This document shows, piece after piece, positions 1 to 6,274 of a stretch of DNA of 8,977 nt (position 1 is the first letter of the stretch; every line of letters starts with the position of its first letter). The DNA lies in NCBI GenBank assembly GCA_947487325.1, contig CANKWG010000086.1:1-8977 (forward strand), written 5' to 3'. The DNA is from Oxalobacteraceae bacterium (GTDB lineage Bacteria > Pseudomonadota > Gammaproteobacteria > Burkholderiales > Burkholderiaceae_D). The notes under the pieces were generated by a model. That model made no database searches. It was not told the origin of the DNA and saw only the letters and a list, made by a program, of their open reading frames with translations. The position numbers were made by a program, and so were the translations under genes.

Positions 1-18
1 TAATGATGAGTTTTCCAT
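1..18 (-). CDS. Start of a T3SS-cluster gene, cut by the window edge
   Basis: On the minus strand an ATG at 18-16 opens a frame reading MENSSL before the window ends. It lies four bases after the sctD stop codon. An AAGG ribosome-binding motif sits about eight bases upstream, inside the last codons of sctD, so the two genes look translationally linked. In Ysc-type clusters sctD is commonly followed by small genes for a needle chaperone (SctE) or the needle protein (SctF). That order makes a T3SS gene the likely identity, but six residues cannot decide it. Confidence 0.45.
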
Positions 19-22
19 GGGT

Positions 23-1387
23 TTACCTTGATATCTTTATTTTCTCGTTACCGTCAAAAATCACTTCCGTATCTTTGATCGTAATTAGCGTGTGGCCATT
101 GATATCACCGCCACGAGTCACACGCTGACCGCTCTCGGTAATCACAAAAGGCATATTTCCGCCAACGACGATCTGGACGTTGAAGGGCGATTTTTTTTGA
201 ACGACCCGTATCGTTGCGCGAATCGGTAGAATTTTTCCGTAATCGTCATTGAACTCGGTCAGAACAGTCTCCCAACTTCGCAAATCTTCTTCGGTCATGG
301 TGCCGCGCAAAACGAATTCGGGTTGTCGGCTGACTACCTGAAGTTTTTTAGTAAGGCCTGCCGATATGATTTTTTCCTGAAACTGTTGCGGAAGGTCATC
401 TGCCTGCAAAATCACACCGTCGATCTGACGTAACCCTGGCACCTCGGATTTGACCAGTTCGTAAGCACTTTCCTTGGCGGTCTGCGTCAATACCGCGCCA
501 CGTACTTTCAGCACGCCATTTGTGACGCTCTCTGCTTTCAGCTTAGCGCGAGCCGGATCTAGCTTGTCTGCCAGAATTTTTCTGGCGGCCTCCAATAACT
601 CGCCGTCGACATACAGCTCAGTTTTGGGTGAGGGGGAGATATTGTCGAGCGCTTGAATTAAGCGTTTTTTTGTATTGCCGTCAGGTAGATAACCAAAAAC
701 ACTGATACTGCCCTTATCGGAAACTTTCATCTCCACCGACCCGGTCAAATCAAGATTCTGAATAATTTGCAGGATTTTTTGCTGATTAACTGGGACAGTC
801 GGAGCAACAGGTTTAGAGGCGGTCGCGACGACCTGAGGATGTGCCTGTTGCTCAATCATCCAGGCCGCCAATGAAATACCAGCCAAAACAATCAAGCACA
901 AACCCACCGCAGAAATAATTAACGTGATTTTTGCCCGATTGCGCAAACGACTAGCGGGATTGTCTGCCGTCCGAGTCGGAACTTCACTCTCGCTCAATGT
1001 TTGTTCTACCGGGCATGGTGGTGCCGGCGTAGGGAGCACGTCAGCGGGATCTGGCCAGCGCGCGTCCACGCTGTCAACGCTAACCCAGACACCACCCAGA
1101 TCAACGGGCATCCCCAGTGTCAGGGGGAACGTATCCATGATTTCATTGCCTTGGGCATCGCAGACCTTGCCCTCGACGGGTTTGACCGTGATTTGATCTC
1201 CATCAAAACTTATTCTCGCGTGAATCGACTCCAGCCGCGAACCCATCAGAATGATCTCGCATTCATCGGATGTTCCCAAGGAGTAATCACCTATGCCGAG
1301 ACTTAAGGAGCTGCCTGCTTGGGGGCCGACCAGTACGCGTAGTTCGACCTGAGCCTGTAATGTATCGAAGCTGGGTTCTAATTTCAT
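23..1387 (-). CDS. sctD: Type III secretion inner-membrane ring protein SctD (YscD/BscD family)
   Basis: SctD forms the outer of the two inner-membrane rings of the injectisome, linking the cytosolic sorting platform to the periplasmic part of the basal body. The 454-residue product has the family layout: a cytoplasmic FHA-like domain at about 15-108 (with YSLGTSDECEIIL and ESIHARI), a Pro-rich linker at about 112-145, one membrane helix at about 153-177 preceded by basic residues (RLRNRAK), and then periplasmic ring-building/BON-like modules to the end. The C-terminal stretch PFVITESGQRVTRGGDI fits the end of the YscD periplasmic region. The frame can be extended to a TTG at 1426, but the ATG at 1387 is preferred because the FHA domain begins soon after it and the extra 13 residues look unstructured. 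No strong Shine-Dalgarno sequence precedes either start. The gene diverges from the STAS gene and runs into another minus-strand gene. Family assignment rests on architecture and motif recall, without an alignment. Confidence 0.85.
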   Translation of the reverse strand: MKLEPSFDTLQAQVELRVLVGPQAGSSLSLGIGDYSLGTSDECEIILMGSRLESIHARISFDGDQITVKPVEGKVCDAQGNEIMDTFPLTLGMPVDLGGVWVSVDSVDARWPDPADVLPTPAPPCPVEQTLSESEVPTRTADNPASRLRNRAKITLIISAVGLCLIVLAGISLAAWMIEQQAHPQVVATASKPVAPTVPVNQQKILQIIQNLDLTGSVEMKVSDKGSISVFGYLPDGNTKKRLIQALDNISPSPKTELYVDGELLEAARKILADKLDPARAKLKAESVTNGVLKVRGAVLTQTAKESAYELVKSEVPGLRQIDGVILQADDLPQQFQEKIISAGLTKKLQVVSRQPEFVLRGTMTEEDLRSWETVLTEFNDDYGKILPIRATIRVVQKKSPFNVQIVVGGNMPFVITESGQRVTRGGDINGHTLITIKDTEVIFDGNEKIKISR

Positions 1388-1398
1388 GTAAAGCTTTC

Positions 1399-1427
1399 GT
1401 GAACTTTTATCGGAGTCTGGATACAAT
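1399..1427 (+). promoter_or_regulatory. Possible sigma-70-type promoter for the STAS gene
   Basis: In the 80-bp gap between the divergent sctD and STAS genes, TACAAT (1422-1427) is a five-of-six match to a -10 box. GTGAAC (1399-1404), 17 bp upstream, is a three-of-six match to a -35 box. Transcription would start near 1434, giving a leader of roughly 34 bases. On the minus strand I found no convincing sigma-70 pair for sctD, and no GGAACC-type Hrp box or TTCGC plant-inducible box. The sctD operon may therefore need a specialised factor or be read from elsewhere. Confidence 0.3.
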
Positions 1428-1467
1428 AGTTTTGTTGCGCTAAATCCCCATAAAAAATACTTAAAAG

Positions 1468-1815
1468 ATGACGATACATACTGAAATCCGTGGTCAGGTG
1501 CTTATTGTCCGACCCAGTGGCGATATTAGTAAAATGGCGGCCAGCGAGTTGCACGAGCTGCTCGATAACGCGATAGCAGAAGGCGTAACGCGGCTTGTTT
1601 TTGATTTTTCTTGCCTTAGCCATATCTCCAGTGACGGCTTGCGGGTGATTCTCAAAGCCACTGAGGAAGTTCAGTCCCGAAAAGGGCAGGTCGTATTGGC
1701 TGAGATGGGTGAGCAGGTGCGCGGTGTATTTGAAGCTAGTGGCTTCTTGGGGCTGATCAGAGAATTCACTGATCTTGAAGTCGCGGTCAATGCCACGAGT
1801 GCCGAGGCAATTTGA
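1468..1815 (+). CDS. STAS-domain anti-anti-sigma factor (SpoIIAA/RsbV/BtrV-like)
   Basis: This 115-residue protein is a single STAS domain, the usual size for anti-sigma factor antagonists. Such proteins bind an anti-sigma kinase (RsbW/SpoIIAB/BtrW type) when unphosphorylated and so free the sigma factor; phosphorylation on a conserved serine stops binding. Visible family features are the opening strand with GQVLIVRPSGDIS (9-21), the strand LVFDFSCLSHISSDGLRVIL (43-62), and the final strands around VVLAEMGEQVRGVFEASGF. By alignment with the DSSG motif of SpoIIAA, Ser55 in SSDG is the expected phospho-acceptor. The Asp after it replaces the usual Ser or Ala. The start ATG has only a weak purine-rich stretch (AAAAG) directly before it. 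The gene is divergent from sctD and ends 17 bp from the convergent sigma-like gene. In Bordetella a comparable STAS protein (BtrV) controls type III secretion; a similar job here is inferred from context. No anti-sigma kinase gene is in the window. Confidence 0.9.
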   Translation: MTIHTEIRGQVLIVRPSGDISKMAASELHELLDNAIAEGVTRLVFDFSCLSHISSDGLRVILKATEEVQSRKGQVVLAEMGEQVRGVFEASGFLGLIREFTDLEVAVNATSAEAI

Positions 1816-1834
1816 AAAAATAGACGACATCGTC
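1816..1834 (-). terminator. Weak possible intrinsic terminator of the sigma-like gene
   Basis: Read on the minus strand, a short GACG-ATGT-CGTC hairpin (1834-1823) overlaps the stop codon of the sigma-like gene and is followed at once by TATTTTTTC. The stem is only four pairs with a four-base loop, so the structure is weak. The position and U-tract still fit a terminator in the 17-bp convergent gap. If real, it suggests that the short reading frame is the natural end of the transcript. Confidence 0.3.
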
Positions 1835-2372
1835 ACAGCTCCACCCGCGCCAGAGGCTGAATATTGATTTCCTGTGTCAGCTCTTGAAACGAGAGTACGG
1901 GCAATTCATACAAATCCTGCTCGATCATTTTCCGCATGTAATTTCTCACCATGTTCATGGCTATGCCAAAAAGCCAAGTCGACAATTTCGAATCACCCCG
2001 AAAACTGGCTATCGTACGGGCTGCTTCAACAAAAGCCTGTTGAGTGATGTCCGCGGCATCATCGGGATGATCAATGTACTTGATTACAAATCGGTAAAGT
2101 CTTCGCTGATGTTGATCGATCAGATCGCGGAAGAGAATCTCTTGGTCTCTTTCAAGTAGAGGTATGTCGGACAATGGATCCGATCGTAGTTCTAAAGAAG
2201 AGTATATTTTCTTCGTTGGGGATGGCTTTTTTTCTTCATAGCCCTCCTCGGGTTCGAGTTCATCGTCCGATTCTGGGCTATCGATATCACCATCTATCTC
2301 AACAATGAGATCATCCATAAGCAATAAAGGATCAAATTCATTCTCTTCGGATGTCAGAAGTTGGTCGTTCAT
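1833..2372 (-). CDS. ECF-like sigma factor with region 2 only and an acidic N-terminal tail
   Basis: The 179-residue product contains a clear sigma-70 region 2 at about residues 82-150: LIDQHQRRLYRFVIKYI (84-100), the region 2.2 core DDAADITQQAFVEAA, then SFRGDSKLSTWLFGIAMNMV and NYMRK, the helix that would read the -10 element. Only 29 residues follow, ending LARVEL, so the region 4 helix-turn-helix that every standard ECF sigma needs for the -35 element is absent. No frame downstream encodes it, because the DNA there is the opposite strand of the STAS gene. The first 47 residues hold 20 Asp/Glu and no Lys, Arg or His, which recalls the acidic autoinhibitory region 1.1 of primary sigmas. The start at 2372 is chosen because AAGGA lies eight bases upstream; an in-frame extension to 2552 adds 60 residues with no such site. 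It may be a truncated sigma remnant, half of a split sigma, or a sigma-like regulator. Neighbouring sctD and the STAS gene suggest control of type III secretion (inference). Confidence 0.75.
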   Translation of the reverse strand: MNDQLLTSEENEFDPLLLMDDLIVEIDGDIDSPESDDELEPEEGYEEKKPSPTKKIYSSLELRSDPLSDIPLLERDQEILFRDLIDQHQRRLYRFVIKYIDHPDDAADITQQAFVEAARTIASFRGDSKLSTWLFGIAMNMVRNYMRKMIEQDLYELPVLSFQELTQEINIQPLARVEL

Positions 2373-2741
2373 CGAATCGTTCCTTCGTTTTGAAGAATTC
2401 AGTCCCACTTGCGTAACCTGAACGGATAGGTAGGACGCGATTTCAACCAGTAATGACAGGTAATTGCCGCTTGGTATGAGGTCGTGATTAAAGTGCTTAA
2501 AAAAAATGCTTGATGAACTTTTGTTTCCATCTAGCAAGCAAATTAATCGCAAAATTACCTAATTCATGGGATTGACAAAGCGAGATTAATTGTTTACGCC
2601 AGCCTTGAAAATTCTCATGAAAAATGAGTCTTTTGACATTCATAAAACTCATAGACCGATATCCGGCGATAGATCGTTTATCTGCAGAAACTTCCTCAGC
2701 GCTTATAATGTGTGGTCAGTTTTTCAGGAGCTATGTTGGTC
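2373..2741. other. Non-coding junction between the T3SS segment and the thrC block
   Basis: About 370 bp with no supportable gene on either strand. The short open frames here have no ribosome-binding sites and no recognisable protein features. The DNA is A+T-rich, with an A-tract at about 2499-2508. It holds a perfect TTGACA (2572-2577) without a good -10 partner at 16-18 bp, a small CTCAT/ATGAG hairpin at 2614-2628, and the thrC promoter near its right end. I saw no tRNA, direct-repeat boundary, or insertion-sequence end that would mark a precise integration point. Confidence 0.6.
2681..2709 (+). promoter_or_regulatory. Probable thrC promoter (perfect -10 box)
   Basis: TATAAT at 2704-2709 is an exact -10 box. 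The hexamer 17 bp upstream (TCTGCA, 2681-2686) is a poor -35, so the promoter may be weak or assisted by an activator. Transcription would begin near 2716 and leave a leader of about 26 bases before the ATG at 2742. It could drive thrC and, by read-through, the molybdenum cofactor genes. Confidence 0.55.
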
Positions 2742-4202
2742 ATGCACTATCTGTCGACCCGTGGGCATCAAGCCGCATCGTCCTTTTCCGACATCCTGCT
2801 CGGCGGTTTGGCGCCGGATGGCGGCCTTTACTTGCCGTCTCATTACCCTCAGGTAAGTAGTGCTGAGCTTGATCAGTGGCGTGATCTGTCCTATGCCGGG
2901 CTTGCCAGCGAAATCCTGAAGAAATTTGCGACCGACATCCCGCCGTCCGATATTGACCAGCTCACTGCCCGAACCTACACGGCTGCCGTTTACTGCAATG
3001 CACGCGCTGACGAAGACACGTCGCGTATCACCCCTCTGCGTTCGCTCGAAACCTCGGGCGACCTTTCCCTGATTCTGCAAGCCCTTTCCAATGGGCCGAC
3101 TCTGGCCTTTAAGGATATGGCCATGCAACTGTTGGGTAACCTGTTTGAGTACACGCTGGCAAAGCAACAGGCCGAACTCAATATATTCGGAGCAACTTCA
3201 GGTGATACCGGCAGCGCTGCTGAATATGCGATGCGGGGAAAGCGAGGGATTCGGGTATTCATGCTGTCGCCTCATCAGAAAATGAGTGCATTTCAATGCG
3301 CACAAATGTTCAGCTTGCAAGATCCGAATATTTTTAATATTGCGGTGGAAGGTGTTTTCGACGACTGCCAGGACATGGTCAAGGCGGTGTCAAACGATCT
3401 TGAATTCAAAGCACGTCAGAAGATTGGCACCGTCAATTCCATTAACTGGGCACGCGTCGTGGCGCAAGTGGTGTACTACTTCCGCGGCTATTTATCTGCC
3501 ACGACGAACAATGAACAGCGTGTGTCGTTCACTGTCCCTTCTGGCAATTTCGGAAATATTTGCGCCGGCCACATTGCGCGGATGATGGGTCTACCGATCA
3601 GTAAACTGGTCGTGGCGACCAATGAAAATGATGTGCTGCACGAGTTTTTTCAGACGGGTGTCTACCGGGTACGTAAATCTGCAGAAACCCTGCACACCAG
3701 CAGTCCCAGCATGGATATCAGCAAGGCGTCGAATTTCGAGCGATTCATCCACGATTTGCTTGAAGGTGATCGCGATAGGGTGCGCGCGCTGTTCATGAAA
3801 GTCGAAACGCAGGGCGGTTTCGATTTGTCAGGCAGGCCGGGCAGTGATGGAGATGAATTCAAGCGTGTAGCTGAATTTGGGTTTGCTTCAGGAAAATCCG
3901 TTCACGCAGATCGCCTGTCTACGATTCGTGATGTCTATTCCCGCCACGGGCTGATGATTGATACGCACACGGCCGATGGTGTGAAAGTCGCTCGCGAGCA
4001 TTGGGAGCCGGGTGTGCCAATGATTGTGCTTGAAACGGCGCTACCGGCAAAGTTCAGCGAAACCCTGCGCGAGGCGTTGGGGCGCGACGCTGAACGACCC
4101 GCGGGTTTCGAGCACATTGAATCCTTGCCGCAGCGTTTCGACGTTATGGATGCGGATGTGGCTGCGATCAAGACCTACATTGCCGCCCACACAGGACTGT
4201 AG
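2742..4202 (+). CDS. thrC: Threonine synthase
   Basis: ThrC is a cytosolic pyridoxal-phosphate enzyme that converts O-phospho-L-homoserine to L-threonine, the last step of threonine synthesis. The 486-residue protein starts with the family's typical MHYLSTRG and DGGLYLP (26-32). The cofactor lysine is Lys124 in PTLAFKDMAMQ. The phosphate-binding loop is GATSGDTGSAA (150-160), and the second cofactor motif is PSGNFGN (266-272). The length is normal for the long bacterial (class with N-terminal extension) enzyme. The start at 2742 is preferred over the GTG at 2712 and the ATG at 2733: AGGAG at 2726-2730 lies 11 bases before it but only two before 2733, and MHYLSTRG is the conserved N-terminus. 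hom (homoserine dehydrogenase), often directly upstream, is missing here; the neighbour is the T3SS-associated sigma-like gene. moeA follows after 93 bp. Confidence 0.96.
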   Translation: MHYLSTRGHQAASSFSDILLGGLAPDGGLYLPSHYPQVSSAELDQWRDLSYAGLASEILKKFATDIPPSDIDQLTARTYTAAVYCNARADEDTSRITPLRSLETSGDLSLILQALSNGPTLAFKDMAMQLLGNLFEYTLAKQQAELNIFGATSGDTGSAAEYAMRGKRGIRVFMLSPHQKMSAFQCAQMFSLQDPNIFNIAVEGVFDDCQDMVKAVSNDLEFKARQKIGTVNSINWARVVAQVVYYFRGYLSATTNNEQRVSFTVPSGNFGNICAGHIARMMGLPISKLVVATNENDVLHEFFQTGVYRVRKSAETLHTSSPSMDISKASNFERFIHDLLEGDRDRVRALFMKVETQGGFDLSGRPGSDGDEFKRVAEFGFASGKSVHADRLSTIRDVYSRHGLMIDTHTADGVKVAREHWEPGVPMIVLETALPAKFSETLREALGRDAERPAGFEHIESLPQRFDVMDADVAAIKTYIAAHTGL

Positions 4203-4217
4203 GATGGGCCGGCTTAG

Positions 4218-4256
4218 GCGATCACAGTAAGCGATCACAGTGAGCGATCGCAGAGG
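4218..4256. repeat. Three tandem 13-bp repeats with GATC cores
   Basis: Units GCGATCACAGTAA (4218-4230), GCGATCACAGTGA (4231-4243) and GCGATCGCAGAGG (4244-4256) stand head to tail with no spacer. Units 1 and 2 differ at one base; unit 3 is more diverged and contains the palindrome GCGATCGC. GATC sites therefore recur every 13 bp (4220, 4233, 4246). The array lies between thrC and moeA and overlaps the place where the -35 of the likely moeA promoter would fall. Confidence 0.85.
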
Positions 4257-4265
4257 CGTTACAAT
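4237..4265 (+). promoter_or_regulatory. Possible moeA promoter
   Basis: TACAAT at 4260-4265 is a five-of-six -10 match in the context GTTACAATC. A 17-bp spacer would put the -35 on ACAGTG inside the 13-bp repeats, a poor match to TTGACA. Transcription from it would start near 4272, leaving a leader of about 24 bases. moeA could also be transcribed from the thrC promoter. Confidence 0.4.
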
Positions 4266-4295
4266 CCGGCGCGAGACAACAACCCCGGCAAGACA

Positions 4296-5525
4296 ATGAC
4301 AACAAAAGCCCCCATGCTGAGCGTGCAGGAAGCGCTTGGATTTCTGCTGACAGCTGCTCGCCCTGTGACGGAGACACAGACGGTATCCACCCTCGAAGGG
4401 ACCGGCCGTGTGCTGGCTGCCGACCAGCAATCCCAGCTTGACGTGCCACCCATGGACAATACGCAGATGGACGGTTACGCGGTTCGTGCCGCCGATTGCG
4501 CCAGTGGTCATGCATCGCTGAAGGTAGCGCAGCGCATTCCTGCTGGCCATGTGGGGCAGCCACTCGCAGCTGGCACTGCCGCGCGTATTTTTACTGGCGC
4601 ACTGATCCCTGAAGGCGCAGACGCCGTCATCATGCAAGAGCAGTGCAGCTTCGATCAGGGTAGTGGCTTGGTGACGATCTCGCACACACCGCAATCCGGT
4701 GAATGGATACGCCGCGCCGGAGAGGACATTCATGCCGGCAGCACCATCCTGCCCGCGGGTACACGCTTGCGCGCGCAGGAGTTGGGCTTGCTGGCGTCGG
4801 TTGGGCTGGCCTCTCTGCCGGTATTTCGTCGTTTGCGCGTGGCCGTGTTTTTTACTGGCGATGAGCTGACCATGCCCGGCGAACCTCTCAAGCCCGGTGC
4901 CATCTACAACTCCAATCGCTTCATGCTGCGCGGTTTGTTGGATCACCTGGGCTGCGATGTTACGGATCTTGGTAACGTCCCTGACTCGCTGGATGCGACC
5001 CGTGCCGCCTTGCGTCAGGCGGCATCTGGCCATGATCTGATTGTCACCTCCGGTGGTGTTTCGGTGGGTGAAGAGGATCACATCAAGCCTGCCGTCGAGG
5101 CCGAAGGACGTCTCAATCTCTGGCAAATTGCGATCAAGCCCGGCAAACCACTCGCCTTCGGTGAAGTGGGTCAGGGCGAGCGGCCAGCGTTTTTTGTTGG
5201 CTTGCCCGGCAACCCCGTCTCGAGCTTCGTGACCTTCTTGCTCTTTGTGCGGCCTTTTATCCTTGCACTGCAAGGCGCGAAGCCATCCAATCCACCACGC
5301 TTTACTATGCGCGCTGATTTCAGTTGGCCCAAGGCAGACCGGCGGAATGAATTTCTTCGAGTTCGCATCAATGAGGCGCAGGGATTGTCCTTGTTTCCCA
5401 ACCAGAGCTCGGGTGTGCTGACCTCGACCGTCTGGGGCGATGGATTAGTCGACAATCCGCCCGGCCAGACCATCGCCGCTGGAGATACCGTACACTTCAT
5501 TCCTTTCTCGGAATTGCTTTACTGA
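4296..5525 (+). CDS. moeA: Molybdopterin molybdenumtransferase MoeA
   Basis: MoeA inserts molybdate into adenylylated molybdopterin, the final general step of molybdenum cofactor synthesis, in the cytosol. The 409 residues match the usual length of about 400-410. Family motifs run in order: PPMDNTQMDGYAVRAAD (51-67), RIFTGALIPEGADAV (97-111), FFTGDEL with GAIYNSN (186-206), TSGGVSVGEEDHIKPAV (251-267), KPGKPLAFG (281-289) and GLPGNPVSSFVTF (302-314), followed by the C-terminal MoeA domain IV (about 335-409). The start could also be the ATG at 4314, where many relatives begin (MLSVQEAL); neither has a strong Shine-Dalgarno sequence. The stop is seven bases before moaD, so these two genes are almost certainly cotranscribed. 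A long open frame on the opposite strand across this gene is a codon-bias shadow. Confidence 0.95.
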   Translation: MTTKAPMLSVQEALGFLLTAARPVTETQTVSTLEGTGRVLAADQQSQLDVPPMDNTQMDGYAVRAADCASGHASLKVAQRIPAGHVGQPLAAGTAARIFTGALIPEGADAVIMQEQCSFDQGSGLVTISHTPQSGEWIRRAGEDIHAGSTILPAGTRLRAQELGLLASVGLASLPVFRRLRVAVFFTGDELTMPGEPLKPGAIYNSNRFMLRGLLDHLGCDVTDLGNVPDSLDATRAALRQAASGHDLIVTSGGVSVGEEDHIKPAVEAEGRLNLWQIAIKPGKPLAFGEVGQGERPAFFVGLPGNPVSSFVTFLLFVRPFILALQGAKPSNPPRFTMRADFSWPKADRRNEFLRVRINEAQGLSLFPNQSSGVLTSTVWGDGLVDNPPGQTIAAGDTVHFIPFSELLY

Positions 5526-5532
5526 GCCCGTC

Positions 5533-5790
5533 ATGCAGATACATTTGAAATTCTTTGCCAGCCTGAGAGAGGCGGTCGGCACCTCAAGCGAGACACTCAC
5601 GCTGCCAGCCGAAATACGCTCCGCCGGCGAGGTGCGGGCCTTGCTTCAGTCGCGCGGCGGTGTCTGGGCTGAGGCACTGGCTGAGGGCAAATCCCTTCGC
5701 ATCGCCTGCAACCAGCAGATGGTGGATGCGACTGCCATGCTGAGCGAAGGCTGCGAGTTGGCTTTTTTTCCCCCTGTGACCGGCGGTTGA
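5533..5790 (+). CDS. moaD: Molybdopterin synthase small subunit MoaD
   Basis: MoaD is the ubiquitin-like sulfur carrier of molybdopterin synthase. Its C-terminal Gly-Gly is adenylylated and thiocarboxylated and then inserts in the MoaE active site to deliver sulfur to precursor Z (cyclic pyranopterin monophosphate). The 85-residue product begins with the typical IHLKFFASLREAVG and ends LAFFPPVTGG, with the essential double Gly at 84-85 intact. The length is normal. It starts seven bases after the moeA stop with no clear ribosome-binding site of its own, so translation is probably coupled to moeA. moaE follows 19 bases later. Confidence 0.94.
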   Translation: MQIHLKFFASLREAVGTSSETLTLPAEIRSAGEVRALLQSRGGVWAEALAEGKSLRIACNQQMVDATAMLSEGCELAFFPPVTGG

Positions 5791-5809
5791 ACCGAAGCGG
5801 AGAATCTTG

Positions 5810-6274
5810 ATGGCTGTACGAGTACAAACCGCAGACTTTGATCTCACGACTGAACTCGCGCAACTGCGTGCCAACACACCTAAAGTGGGGGCGGTCGTCA
5901 CTTTTCTGGGTACGGTACGTGATCTGAACGAAGGTGAGCATGTCGCGGAAATGGAGCTCGAGCATTATCCCGGCATGACTGAAAAATCCCTGGAGGACAT
6001 CGTCAATCAAGCCAAAGGGCGTTGGGATATTTTTGATGCGCTGGTGATTCATCGTGTCGGGCCACTCAAGCCACTGGATCAGATAGTGCTCGTGGCTGTG
6101 ACATCGGCCCACCGCGGCGAAGCGTTTGATGCCTGCGAATTCATCATCGATTACCTCAAGACCGAAGCACCTTTCTGGAAAAAAGAACAAACGCCCGCGG
6201 GTGCGCGCTGGGTGGATGCGCGCGTTTCCGACGATGAGGCCATGGCGAAATGGGCCCCAGTTTCCCAAGCCTGA
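5810..6274 (+). CDS. moaE: Molybdopterin synthase catalytic subunit MoaE
   Basis: MoaE is the large subunit of molybdopterin synthase and converts cyclic pyranopterin monophosphate to molybdopterin with sulfur from MoaD. The 154-residue product shows GAVVTFLGTVRDLNEG (27-42), LEHYPGM (50-56), IHRVGPLKPLDQIVLV (80-95), SAHRGEAFDAC (99-109) and the catalytic segment YLKTEAPFWKKE (115-126). Lys117 and Lys124 correspond to the essential lysines 119 and 126 of the E. coli protein. The ATG at 5810 is preferred to the TTG just before it, because CGGAGA lies six bases upstream. It follows moaD closely and its last 25 bases overlap the start of crcB. Confidence 0.95.
   Translation: MAVRVQTADFDLTTELAQLRANTPKVGAVVTFLGTVRDLNEGEHVAEMELEHYPGMTEKSLEDIVNQAKGRWDIFDALVIHRVGPLKPLDQIVLVAVTSAHRGEAFDACEFIIDYLKTEAPFWKKEQTPAGARWVDARVSDDEAMAKWAPVSQA

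Noticed and set aside
1384..1836. Open frame of 150 codons on the minus strand that might hold the missing sigma region 4
   Set aside because: The translation has no helix-turn-helix or region 4 motif; it is the opposite strand of the STAS gene.
2373..2552. Upstream 60-codon extension of the sigma-like gene
   Set aside because: The ATG at 2372 has a well-placed AAGGA site, while the extension lacks one and shows no sigma-related sequence.
2572..2600. TTGACA as a housekeeping promoter
   Set aside because: A perfect -35 hexamer, but no acceptable -10 lies 16-18 bp downstream; TATAAT at 2704 is far better placed for thrC.
4201..4240. GGATGGGCC after thrC as a possible fluoride riboswitch
   Set aside because: The conserved CTGATGACTCCTA-like segment and the pseudoknot partners are absent, and crcB is three genes downstream.
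4218..4256. CRISPR array
   Set aside because: The 13-bp units are directly adjacent with no spacers and are too short.
4041..5273. Long open frame of 410 codons on the minus strand
   Set aside because: It lies wholly antisense to thrC's end and moeA, has low-complexity His/Gln/Arg-rich sequence, no recognisable domain, and is explained by codon bias of the real moeA gene.
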